In this document: positions 41,313-49,492 of the stretch, in pieces
Numbering within the stretch: position 1 is the stretch's first letter
Layout of the letters: every line of letters begins with the position of its first letter
Assembly (NCBI GenBank): GCA_031549265.1
Contig: JAVBQB010000004.1
Location: forward strand, 55,408-119,407
From: JAVBQB01 sp031549265
GTDB taxonomy: Bacteria; Bacillota; Clostridia; Oscillospirales; JAVBQB01
Reading direction: 5' to 3'
Length of the DNA stretch: 64,000 bases
Program-made: the position numbers and the translations under genes
The notes under the pieces: generated by a model
The model's input: the letters and a program-made list of their open reading frames with translations, nothing else
What the model was told of the DNA's origin: nothing
Databases searched by the model: none

Positions 41313-43073
41313 TCAGTTTACGGTATCAGGACGATTTTGGAGACCATCCGGCCCACTTTTTTCCGGCAACTGGGAGCGGACTATTTCCTTATATATATCG
41401 CACGTCTGAAGCAGTTGGTCGTGACGGCCGGCCGCCGCAATCCTTCCGCCGTCCAGCACTATTATTCTGTCGGCATCCATAACCGTGCTGACCCGCTGCG
41501 CCACAATTATTACAGTCGCGTCACCCGTCCATTTCCCAAGTTCGGAACGGAGCGCGGCGTCGGTCTTGAAGTCCAGCGCCGAAAAGCTGTCGTCAAAAAT
41601 GTAAACCTTCGGCCGTCTGACCAGTGCCCTCGCGATACAGAGTCGCTGCCTCTGGCCTCCGGACAGGTTGCGTCCGCCGCGGACAAGCTCCGAGTCATAG
41701 CCCTTCTCAAGCTCCCGAATGAATTCGTCCGCCTGAGCGACGAAAGCCGCACGCTCTATCTCCTCACGACTGGCCTCGGGATTGCCCGCCGCGATGTTTT
41801 CGGCGATGGTGCCCGCGAACAGCACGTTTTCCTGCGGAACAAATCCGAGCGCCGACCGCAGCTCCGCCGCCGAATGGTCGCGCACATCCGTCCCGTTGAC
41901 CAGGACCGCGCCGTCGGTTGCGTCATACAGACGCGGTATGAGTGAAACCAGCGTCGACTTTCCGCTGCCTGTTCCGCCGATGATCGCGGTGGTCTCGCCG
42001 GGCTTCGCCGTGAAACTTATATTGCTGAGCGCCGGAACCGACGCGCCCGCGTAATTGAAGCCCACACCGCGCATCTCTATCTCCATCGGCTCACTGGCTA
42101 GGCTTAAAGGATGCTGCGAGTCAACAACTGACTGATCCTTGTCCATCACTTCGTTGATGCGCGCCGCCGACGCCGACGCCCTGGGCATCATGACAAAAAT
42201 TATCGAAACCATAATTACTGAAAACAAAATTTGAGATGCGTACTGCACAAACGCCATCATATTGCCCAGCGACATTTCGCCGTTTGACACCCGGTCGCCC
42301 CCAAACCATACAATCGCTACGGTCGTCATGTTCATTACCAGCATCAGTGACGGCATCATACAGGCGCTGATTCGGTTGACCCTGATCGAAATGTCGGTCA
42401 GATCCCCGCTCGCTTTCCTGAACGTCTCGGTCTCGTATTTCTGCCGGTTAAACGCGCGCACAACCCTGACTCCCGACAGGTTCTCGCGCAGAACGAGGTT
42501 AACCCTGTCCACTTTGCCCTGCACCGTTTTAAACATGGGTATAACCAATTTGGCCTGTATGAAGATGCCGATCGCCATCAGTGGCGTCGATATCGCGAAA
42601 ACCGCCGACAGCGGCAGGTCGCGGGACAGCGCCATCACTATCCCACCTACGCAGATAATCGGCGAATAGATTACCGACCGGAAAAAAAGCAACAGTACCG
42701 ACTGAATCTGCGAAACATCGTTTACAGACCGCGTTATCAGACTGGAAGCGCCGAAGCTGTCAAATTCATGAGCTCCCAGACTTTCCACCTTGGCAAATAC
42801 CGCCGAGCGCAAGTTTTTGGCGACTCCGAGCGCCAGCCGGCTGGAAAAATAGCTTCCCAAAATGGCGCACGCCGAGCTCATCAGCGCGATCAGCAGCATG
42901 AATGAACCAACCTCGAGCACTTTGGACGCGTCGCCGGTCATCATGCCGCCGTCGACGATCTCTGCCATCACCGTGGGCAGCATCAGCTCGGCGGCTGCCT
43001 GCCCGACCATTACGACGACCGCGAGCGCTATATACCTTATAAACGGCCTCAGAAAAACGGCCAGTTTGAGCAT
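41313..43073 (-). CDS. ABC exporter half-transporter, degenerate-site subunit
   Basis: 586 residues: six helices (about 15-310), then an ATPase domain with Walker A GGTGSGKST, a canonical signature LSGGQ and Walker B VYIFDDSFSALD, where Asp replaces the catalytic Glu. This asymmetry is the rule in heterodimeric exporters, in which one ATP site is non-hydrolytic. It is the first gene of the two-gene unit. No regulator gene is next to it, so the substrate is open. Confidence 0.92.
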   Translation of the reverse strand: MLKLAVFLRPFIRYIALAVVVMVGQAAAELMLPTVMAEIVDGGMMTGDASKVLEVGSFMLLIALMSSACAILGSYFSSRLALGVAKNLRSAVFAKVESLGAHEFDSFGASSLITRSVNDVSQIQSVLLLFFRSVIYSPIICVGGIVMALSRDLPLSAVFAISTPLMAIGIFIQAKLVIPMFKTVQGKVDRVNLVLRENLSGVRVVRAFNRQKYETETFRKASGDLTDISIRVNRISACMMPSLMLVMNMTTVAIVWFGGDRVSNGEMSLGNMMAFVQYASQILFSVIMVSIIFVMMPRASASAARINEVMDKDQSVVDSQHPLSLASEPMEIEMRGVGFNYAGASVPALSNISFTAKPGETTAIIGGTGSGKSTLVSLIPRLYDATDGAVLVNGTDVRDHSAAELRSALGFVPQENVLFAGTIAENIAAGNPEASREEIERAAFVAQADEFIRELEKGYDSELVRGGRNLSGGQRQRLCIARALVRRPKVYIFDDSFSALDFKTDAALRSELGKWTGDATVIIVAQRVSTVMDADRIIVLDGGRIAAAGRHDQLLQTCDIYKEIVRSQLPEKSGPDGLQNRPDTVN

Positions 43074-43170
43074 TATTTCACCCCGCCTGCGCGCAGTTTT
43101 TTCAGTAATTCCTAATTTTGACAGGTGTACGTAAAACCGCGGGCTCCGCGCCTGTCCGCGTAGCTATTTG

Positions 43171-43199
43171 AGTATATTCCAGTAAAAAGAACATGTCAA
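43171..43199 (-). promoter_or_regulatory. Promoter of the ABC exporter operon
   Basis: On the minus strand: TTGACA (43199-43194), 17-bp spacer, TATACT (43176-43171). The leader to the start codon is about 90 nt. Confidence 0.75.
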
Positions 43200-43403
43200 G
43201 TATAGGAAATTTACCGAAAAACCACCTGCCACCAACACTTACTGCCGCAACACTATTGTCAATTATTGCACGGAAAAGCTCTTTTACAAAAGAATTTCCA
43301 GAAGTAAAAATCAGTCATTTAACACATTCTTAATCTCTGTAACTATTTTGTTTACATAATTCCGTAATAGTGGGGAGCGAGCCCTTTCGACAAAAAGAAA
43401 TCG

Positions 43404-43432
43404 TTGACAATTGTGGGGGCAATAAGTATAAT
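43404..43432 (+). promoter_or_regulatory. Consensus sigma-A promoter of the yabE-like gene
   Basis: TTGACA (43404-43409), 17-bp spacer, TATAAT (43427-43432), a perfect consensus promoter. The leader of about 110 nt shows no riboswitch I can identify. The rest of the gap back to 43200 is AT-rich and empty. Confidence 0.85.
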
Positions 43433-43548
43433 AGTTACAAACCGAAGAAAATACGGTGACATTTTGACGCTGATTTGTTACCAAATTCTTCGCCCTTACT
43501 GGTATCGCGGCAATACTGATAAGGCCGCAATATTGCATGGAGGTACGC

Positions 43549-44568
43549 ATGTATCAAAAAAACTCTATACCGCTAAAATTTATAGCAATTTCAGCAATGC
43601 TCTTCTGCTCGTTAGTCCTGGTGGCCCTGTCCTTCCTGCTGACGTCCGAGAATACGCTGCTGATCCGAGACGGAAACAACCTGCGAGTACATAATACATA
43701 CGCAACCAGTCCGGGCGCCGCGCTTCAGGAAGCGGGAATTACCGTCGGCGCTATGGACACGATGCTGGTCCCATTTGATAAGCTGGACGGCGTCGGGGAA
43801 GTGTTCATCGACCGCAACTCAAGTATGTACATAGACATTGACGGCGAACGCACTGTCGTTGAAAGCTCGGCGGACACAGTCGGATCTCTTCTTGAGCGCA
43901 CCGGCGTCAAGCTCGGCATCCGCGACCGAATCAGCCCTCCGCTTGACACGCCGACGTCTCCCGGTATGACCGTCACCGTTCTGCGGGCAACACCTGCTCA
44001 GGATAATATCCCGCATCTGTCAAACGCACTGCTCATCCGTGACAGCAACTCGGCCTCGGAGGCATCGGTTTTACCAGCCGAAGCAGCCGTCGCAACCGAA
44101 CCGCTGAACGCCCTTAAAACCAGTAAGAAACGCGTCCAAACCGCAGTCACCAATCCGGCAGCCGCCGCGGGCGCCGGAGTCTCAATGGCCAAACCCGAAA
44201 ACCCCGGCTTGATCGAGGGTACGGAAGGTGGCGGCACTATCACGACAGCTGACGGCACCGTGCTGAAATACAAAAAAATGTATTATGTTCAGGCAACAGC
44301 GTATACTACCGAAGGTTATAGTCAAAAGCGCAACGCGCTCGGCAAGATCGCCCGCGAAGGCACTATCGCCGTCGACCCCAGACTGATCCCGCTGAAGAGC
44401 AAGGTTTACGTTGCCTCCCGCGACGGTACCAGCTGGATTTACGGCCAGGCGATATGCGAGGACACCGGCGGAGCGATCAAGGGAAAGATCATCGACGTCT
44501 TCTTTGACACCCTAAAGGAATGCTACCAGTTCGGACGGCGCAACGCCGTTATCTACGTCCTTGAATAA
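43549..44568 (+). CDS. YabE-like cell-wall protein with DUF348 repeats and 3D domain
   Basis: 339 residues. An N-terminal membrane anchor or signal (about 8-30) is followed by two DUF348-type repeats (about 30-150), a variable Ala/Ser/Lys linker, and a C-terminal 3D domain (about 250-339) with the Asp residues in VDPRLIPLKSKVYV, EDTGG and IDVFFD. 3D domains have a MltA-like double-psi barrel and are linked to peptidoglycan cleavage. No G5 domain is obvious. ATG at 43549 fits GGAGG (43540-43544). Gene order before ksgA matches B. subtilis yabE, but rnmV, which lies between them there, is absent. Confidence 0.9.
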   Translation: MYQKNSIPLKFIAISAMLFCSLVLVALSFLLTSENTLLIRDGNNLRVHNTYATSPGAALQEAGITVGAMDTMLVPFDKLDGVGEVFIDRNSSMYIDIDGERTVVESSADTVGSLLERTGVKLGIRDRISPPLDTPTSPGMTVTVLRATPAQDNIPHLSNALLIRDSNSASEASVLPAEAAVATEPLNALKTSKKRVQTAVTNPAAAAGAGVSMAKPENPGLIEGTEGGGTITTADGTVLKYKKMYYVQATAYTTEGYSQKRNALGKIAREGTIAVDPRLIPLKSKVYVASRDGTSWIYGQAICEDTGGAIKGKIIDVFFDTLKECYQFGRRNAVIYVLE

Positions 44569-44669
44569 AAGCCGCTGCTTTACCCGTTACATAACCAAAT
44601 GCAGTTACCAGCGTATTATCCCGAATTCGGCGGCTTGCGCCGAATCCTTCCAGAAGTAAAAAAACCTTT

Positions 44670-44694
44670 GCCGGAGCTCGTCTCCGGCATTTTC
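44670..44694 (+). terminator. Terminator after the yabE-like gene
   Basis: GCCGGAG-CTCGT-CTCCGGC stem followed by ATTTTCC; it ends just before the ksgA ribosome binding site. Confidence 0.6.
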
Positions 44695-44707
44695 CTTGGA
44701 GAATATA

Positions 44708-45559
44708 ATGAACTTGTGTGACCTAAACTATGTGCGAGGAATCATGTCGGAGTTCGGCGCGCGCCCCGCAAAGTCGCTTGGGCAGAACTTCCTGATCGAG
44801 AGCTGGGTACCGGAGCGAATCGCATCCTCCTGTCCGGGCGGGCCGGATTGCGGCGTGCTGGAAGTCGGCCCCGGAGTCGGTGCGCTCACCCGTCAACTTG
44901 CGGGCGTTTTCGGCAAAGTGGTCTCGCTGGAGCTGGACCGCAAGCTGCTGCCGATCCTCGATCAAACGACCGGCGACCTCGATAATGTAACCGTGACCCA
45001 GGGCGACGTGCTCAAGGCCGACCTTGCCGGACTCTGCAGTCAGTATTTGCCTGACATGGAACTGCACGCCTGCGCCAACCTGCCCTACTATATAACGACG
45101 CCTGCCATCATTCGGCTCGTAGAGGCACGGATGTTCCACAGTGTTACGGTGATGGTGCAACGCGAGGTCGCTCTTCGCATCTGCGCCGCCGCGGGAACCT
45201 CCGATTACGGAGCTTTTTCGCTGTTCTGCCAATATCACAGCGAACCGGAGCTGCTGTTCGAGGTGCCTCCCGACTGTTTTTACCCCCGTCCGGCGGTCAC
45301 CTCCGCCGTTGTGCGTATGACGACGCGTTCGGAGCGGCTGCCCTTTGTGCGGGATGAGGACATGTTCTTCCGGGTCGTCCGAGCGTCCTTTAATCACCGC
45401 CGTAAAACGCTGGCGAACTGTCTAAAATCCGCCTTCCCAAACTGCCCGGCGGACATTGCTTCCCGCTTGGAGGGGCTCGGCCTTTCGCCCACCGTCCGAG
45501 GCGAGCGGCTGGATCTTCGCCTGTTTGCCGCCGTCGCCGACATTATGCTGGACAGTTGA
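44708..45559 (+). CDS. rsmA: 16S rRNA dimethyladenosine transferase KsgA/RsmA
   Basis: 283 residues. SAM-dependent enzyme that dimethylates the two adjacent adenines in the 3' hairpin of 16S rRNA during 30S maturation. Motifs are SLGQNFL, LEVGPGVGALT (SAM site), LELDRKLLPIL, GDVLK and the catalytic NLPYYITTP, with the C-terminal helical domain RASFNHRRKTLANCL. ATG at 44708 follows GGAGA. No operon partner; hairpins on both sides. Confidence 0.96.
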   Translation: MNLCDLNYVRGIMSEFGARPAKSLGQNFLIESWVPERIASSCPGGPDCGVLEVGPGVGALTRQLAGVFGKVVSLELDRKLLPILDQTTGDLDNVTVTQGDVLKADLAGLCSQYLPDMELHACANLPYYITTPAIIRLVEARMFHSVTVMVQREVALRICAAAGTSDYGAFSLFCQYHSEPELLFEVPPDCFYPRPAVTSAVVRMTTRSERLPFVRDEDMFFRVVRASFNHRRKTLANCLKSAFPNCPADIASRLEGLGLSPTVRGERLDLRLFAAVADIMLDS

Positions 45560-45578
45560 GCCGCACCTAAACACATAT

Positions 45579-45611
45579 ATGAAATATACCGGGCTCGCAT
45601 ATTTCATTTTC
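45579..45611 (+). terminator. Probable terminator after rsmA
   Basis: ATGAAATAT / ATATTTCAT 9-bp stem, 11-base loop, followed by TTTTCC. Confidence 0.55.
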
Positions 45612-45708
45612 CGCCATGACTCACTATATTTCAGCTTATATGACGCGAAATTTTGCAACGTTGCTGTAACACAAATTCATTAAATTTCTATTATATCTGT
45701 TTTTGGTA

Positions 45709-45737
45709 TTGCAAATACCAAGATTATCAACTAGAAT
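45709..45737 (+). promoter_or_regulatory. Promoter of the PEP carboxykinase gene
   Basis: TTGCAA (45709-45714), 17-bp spacer, TAGAAT (45732-45737). Confidence 0.6.
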
Positions 45738-45793
45738 ATAGAAAGAATATTTGCCCGGAAGTTTCGGGTGTAAATCATTATAGGAGGCTGCTC

Positions 45794-47557
45794 ATGGCTC
45801 TCACAAACAACAAGCATGTTCTTTCATGGATTGACGAAATGGCGAAGATGACCAAACCTGACAGCATCGTTTGGATTGACGGTTCGGAGGCTCAGCTGAA
45901 CGACCTGCGCGCTGAGGCTCTTTCAACCGGTGAAATTCTCGAGCTCAACCAGGAAAAGCTGCCCGGATGCTATATCCACCGCACCGCGGTCAACGACGTC
46001 GCGCGCGTCGAGCACCGTACGTTTATTTGCTCGAAGAACGAAGCCGACGCCGGCCCCACCAATAACTGGATGGCTCCCGACGATATGTACGCCAAGCTAA
46101 GCACACTGTTTGACGGCTGCATGAAGGGCCGCACCATGTACGTAATCCCCTACTCAATGAGCGTTGTGGGCTCGCCCTTCGCCAAATACGGCGTCGAGCT
46201 GACCGACTCCATATACGTTGTGCTCAATATGGCTATCATGACCAGAGTCGGCACCGACGTTTACGATAACCTCGGCGACAGCCCCGATTTTATCCGCGGA
46301 CTACACGCCAAAGCGGATATCGACGAGGAAAACCGCTATATCGCCCACTTCCCCGAGGACAACACGATCTGGTCGATCAACTCCGGCTACGGCGGTAACG
46401 TCCTGCTCGGCAAAAAATGCTTCGCGCTGCGCATTGCCTCCAACCTCGGCAAAAACGAGGGCTGGATGGCCGAACATATGCTCATCCTCGGCATCGAAAA
46501 GCCCGACGGCGAGATTAAATACGTCACAGCCGCCTTCCCGTCAGCCTGCGGCAAGACCAACCTCGCCATGCTTATCCCACCCGAAGTGTATACCGAAAAA
46601 GGATACAAGGTCTGGTGCGTTGGCGATGACATCGCCTGGATACGCGTCGGTTCCGACGGCCGCCTCTGGGCGGTCAACCCCGAGTTCGGCTTCTTCGGCG
46701 TCGCTCCCGGCACCAACGTGAAATCCAACCCCAACGCTCTGGCCACCGTACAGAGCAACACAATATTTACCAACGTGGTGCACAACCTTGACGATAATAC
46801 CGTTTGGTGGGAAGGTCTTGACAAGAACCCGCCCAAAAACGCCCTCAACTGGAAGGGCGAGAAGTGGGACGGATCCGACGGCTCCAAGGGCGCGCATCCC
46901 AACTCCCGCTTTACCGCGCCCGCCAAGCAGTGCCCCTGCTGCTCGTCCGAATTTGACAATCCACAGGGCGTGCCCATCTCGGCTATGATCTTCGGCGGCA
47001 GACGCGCCAAGACCGCACCGCTGGTCTACCAGTCACGTGACTGGCAGCACGGCGTGTTCGTAGGCTCGATCATGGCTTCCGAAACCACTGCCGCCGCCGC
47101 CGGTGACGTTGGCGTTGTCCGCCGCGACCCGATGGCGATGCTCCCCTTCTGCGGCTATCACATGGGCGATTACTTCGCTCACTGGCTGGCAATGGGCAAG
47201 GCGACTCCCAAGCCGCCCAAAATCTTTAACGTCAACTGGTTCCGCACCAACGTTGACGGCGGATTCATCTGGCCGGGCTACGGCGAGAACATGCGCGTAC
47301 TCGAGTGGATCATCGACCGCTGCGAGGAAGCGGCAGACGCCGCCGAAACTCCGATCGGATACCTGCCTCACGCCGAGGACATCCGCGTCGAAGGCCTGGA
47401 TCTTGGTTTCGACGTGCTGCGCGAGCTGCTCACAGTCGATCCTGAGCTCTGGCGCGAAGAAGTGCGCGCTACCCGTGAGTTCTATCAGAAATTCGGCGAC
47501 AAACTGCCGCCCGAACTGAAAGAAGAACTGGACGCTCTGGAAAAACGCCTGGGCTGA
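45794..47557 (+). CDS. pckG: Phosphoenolpyruvate carboxykinase (GTP)
   Basis: 587 residues, the size and sequence class of GTP-dependent PEP carboxykinase, which interconverts oxaloacetate and PEP. The kinase loop FPSACGKTN, GDDIAWIRVG (metal binding), FGFFGVAPGTN, FGGRRAKTAPLV and NWFR are present, the active-site Cys included. In anaerobes it can run in the carboxylating direction during fermentation to succinate. ATG at 45794 is chosen because AGGAGG (45782-45787) precedes it; the 47 codons upstream cross the promoter and are not coding. Strong terminator follows. Confidence 0.96.
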   Translation: MALTNNKHVLSWIDEMAKMTKPDSIVWIDGSEAQLNDLRAEALSTGEILELNQEKLPGCYIHRTAVNDVARVEHRTFICSKNEADAGPTNNWMAPDDMYAKLSTLFDGCMKGRTMYVIPYSMSVVGSPFAKYGVELTDSIYVVLNMAIMTRVGTDVYDNLGDSPDFIRGLHAKADIDEENRYIAHFPEDNTIWSINSGYGGNVLLGKKCFALRIASNLGKNEGWMAEHMLILGIEKPDGEIKYVTAAFPSACGKTNLAMLIPPEVYTEKGYKVWCVGDDIAWIRVGSDGRLWAVNPEFGFFGVAPGTNVKSNPNALATVQSNTIFTNVVHNLDDNTVWWEGLDKNPPKNALNWKGEKWDGSDGSKGAHPNSRFTAPAKQCPCCSSEFDNPQGVPISAMIFGGRRAKTAPLVYQSRDWQHGVFVGSIMASETTAAAAGDVGVVRRDPMAMLPFCGYHMGDYFAHWLAMGKATPKPPKIFNVNWFRTNVDGGFIWPGYGENMRVLEWIIDRCEEAADAAETPIGYLPHAEDIRVEGLDLGFDVLRELLTVDPELWREEVRATREFYQKFGDKLPPELKEELDALEKRLG

Positions 47558-47627
47558 CCGCGGCCGCTATCGAACCAACCTGCTTCACCAGCACTTGAAT
47601 GACCTCTAGTTTACCTGTCAGCTACAC

Positions 47628-47664
47628 GCGCGGACAGCCGAAAAAGCTGTCCGCGCTTTCTTTT
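47628..47664 (+). terminator. Terminator of the PEP carboxykinase gene
   Basis: GCGCGGACAGC / GCTGTCCGCGC 11-bp stem, 7-base loop, then TTTCTTTTG. Confidence 0.9.
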
Positions 47665-47761
47665 GTGTTCTTCGTGGGTTTGCGGCGGTTTCACCTGAAA
47701 TCCGGCGCTTTTCTTCTTCTGGCACAATAATAATAAGCCGGATAGTGAGGATAGGTTAACA

Positions 47762-47790
47762 TTGCAATAACCTCTGTCCGGTGGTATAAT
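47762..47790 (+). promoter_or_regulatory. Promoter of the SLH protein gene
   Basis: TTGCAA (47762-47767), 17-bp spacer, TATAAT (47785-47790). Confidence 0.65.
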
Positions 47791-47830
47791 CATGTCCGGA
47801 GAATAAAAATTACTTTTTTCGGAGGTACTT

Positions 47831-49183
47831 ATGATTAAACGTCTGTTTACGTCGGTTCTTGCCGCCGTGATGGCGCTTGGAGTGGCTGTTTTCCCGGCAT
47901 CGGCAAGCGCAGCCGAGCAATATGTTTACGCTGACGACCCGACAGTCGGGATGCAGCTGCCCTACGCGTCTATCGCGGCGATAAACGATTCCGCCTACGC
48001 CTCGCGCGCGATCAATTTCGCGGGTACGTCCATGACCGCGGCTCAAAAGGCCAGCGCCAACGGTATAGCGGCATACTGCGACTTCGCCGAGGAGGTCATG
48101 GCCCGCGTTACGTTCAAGCTGATTAAAGAAGCGCCGTGCGTAATTGACAAAGCCCTGCTCGACACCCAGGTACTATCTTCAAATTACGCGTACAACGAGA
48201 TCGCCACCGACTTCTACAAAAGTGAAATCAAACAGGCCCGCGAAGTGCTCCGCACCGGCGGCGTGCGCACTACGGTCGGCACCGCCAACGTCTCGATCGA
48301 CCCGTCCGTATCCAAGACTATATTCGATATAGTACGCATTTCCACCTCCAGCGCGAAGCTGCGCGTTGAAGTTCCAACCAAGCAGCTCGCCTCTTTTACC
48401 GATGGCAAAAAGCTGAACTTCAAAATCGAATTTGGCGCGGACAAGCTGACCATCACCGGGCTCACCGGGTCTGGCGTTTATGTCGACGTCGGACTGCCCG
48501 CGATTACCGGTAACGTCGACTTCCAGACCGTTGCGGTCGGCGGCGTGCCGATGCCCAGCATGTACAGACGCGAGGCGCATTATATCACCACCAACGTCGA
48601 CGGCGTTTATACGGTTGTCAACAACGAGAAAAACTTTTCCGATATCGGGTTGCTCCACCCCACCGTCCAGCACGCGATAAAAATGCTATCCGCCAAAGAA
48701 ATTATCGGCGGAGTGGAAGCGGGCAAGTTTGACCCGGCAGGCTCGGTGACCCGCGCTCAGATGTCCAAAATCATTTGCCTCGCCACATACAGGTATAACC
48801 CCGCAGCCAAATCCGAATTCACGGATGTTCCCGCCGCAAGCTGGTTCGCGCCCTATGTCGCCTCCGCCAAGGCTTACGGTTACCTCAACGGGTATCCGGG
48901 CGGCAAATTTGAGCCCAATGTCGCTCTGCCGCGCGACCAACTGGTCGCGATCTGTGCCCGCGCCATGCAGGGTAAGTACAAGTTCAAGCCGATCGATACC
49001 GCCACCCTGCTGACCTTCACCGACGCCGCGGCAATCCCCGCCTGGGCGCGCGATCCCGTTGCACGAGCTGTTAATCAGCAGCTTATCGCCCCGACTGCAA
49101 GCGGCGCGTTTAATCCCTCAAGTCCGGTCAACCGCGCTGACGCCGCATACATGATCGCCGAAATGTTCCGAAAACTCGGCTGA
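47831..49183 (+). CDS. Secreted protein with C-terminal S-layer homology domains
   Basis: 450 residues. Signal peptide (about 1-27, cleaving after ASASA), an N-terminal region of unknown fold (about 30-270), then three SLH repeats (about 275-450) marked by FSDIGLLHPTVQHAIKML, FTDVPAASWFAPYVASAKAYGYLNG and FTDAAAIPAWARDPVARAVNQ. SLH domains bind pyruvylated wall polymers and hold the protein on the cell surface. The repeat end points are standard (RADAAYMIAEMF). Strong GGAGG site; own promoter and terminator. The role of the N-terminal half is unknown. Confidence 0.92.
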   Translation: MIKRLFTSVLAAVMALGVAVFPASASAAEQYVYADDPTVGMQLPYASIAAINDSAYASRAINFAGTSMTAAQKASANGIAAYCDFAEEVMARVTFKLIKEAPCVIDKALLDTQVLSSNYAYNEIATDFYKSEIKQAREVLRTGGVRTTVGTANVSIDPSVSKTIFDIVRISTSSAKLRVEVPTKQLASFTDGKKLNFKIEFGADKLTITGLTGSGVYVDVGLPAITGNVDFQTVAVGGVPMPSMYRREAHYITTNVDGVYTVVNNEKNFSDIGLLHPTVQHAIKMLSAKEIIGGVEAGKFDPAGSVTRAQMSKIICLATYRYNPAAKSEFTDVPAASWFAPYVASAKAYGYLNGYPGGKFEPNVALPRDQLVAICARAMQGKYKFKPIDTATLLTFTDAAAIPAWARDPVARAVNQQLIAPTASGAFNPSSPVNRADAAYMIAEMFRKLG

Positions 49184-49224
49184 GCCTGACTGGCAGCACC
49201 ACAGCGCTTAGTAAAATTAAAGTA

Positions 49225-49267
49225 AATTCACCGCCGGAACTTTTCGCATCCGGCGGTGAATTGTTTT
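49225..49267 (+). terminator. Terminator of the SLH protein gene
   Basis: A 14-bp perfect stem (AATTCACCGCCGGA / TCCGGCGGTGAATT), 10-base loop, followed by GTTTTT. Confidence 0.9.
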
Positions 49268-49423
49268 TCGACAGGCGCAAATAGCAATTAATGGATATGT
49301 ACCTCGAAGGATACAGCACAGCCAGTCAGCGAATAATAATCATTACTGTCATATTTTGATGTGTTTTGCAACAATATCACATCCCAATGACAATAATGCA
49401 AAATAATTATCAAGCCTCATCTA

Positions 49424-49452
49424 TTGACTGCCGCGAGTTAGGTTGATATAAT
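49424..49452 (+). promoter_or_regulatory. Promoter of the chemoreceptor gene
   Basis: TTGACT (49424-49429), 17-bp spacer, TATAAT (49447-49452). This is a housekeeping-type promoter, not the flagellar sigma-28 type seen with many chemoreceptors. Confidence 0.7.
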
Positions 49453-49492
49453 AAAATCGCGTTTTTTGTTTATATTTGAAAGGATGACCGAC

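Noticed and set aside
43439..43548. Riboswitch in the yabE-like leader
   Set aside because: At 110 nt without any known aptamer core that I can recognise, and no terminator or masking stem before the start.
43311..43550. 79-codon minus-strand ORF between the ABC operon and the yabE-like gene
   Set aside because: It covers the consensus promoter of the opposite gene, has no ribosome binding site and shows no family.
45653..45793. N-terminal extension of PEP carboxykinase by 47 codons
   Set aside because: It would cross the promoter and lacks a ribosome binding site; the ATG at 45794 has AGGAGG and the normal family N-terminus.
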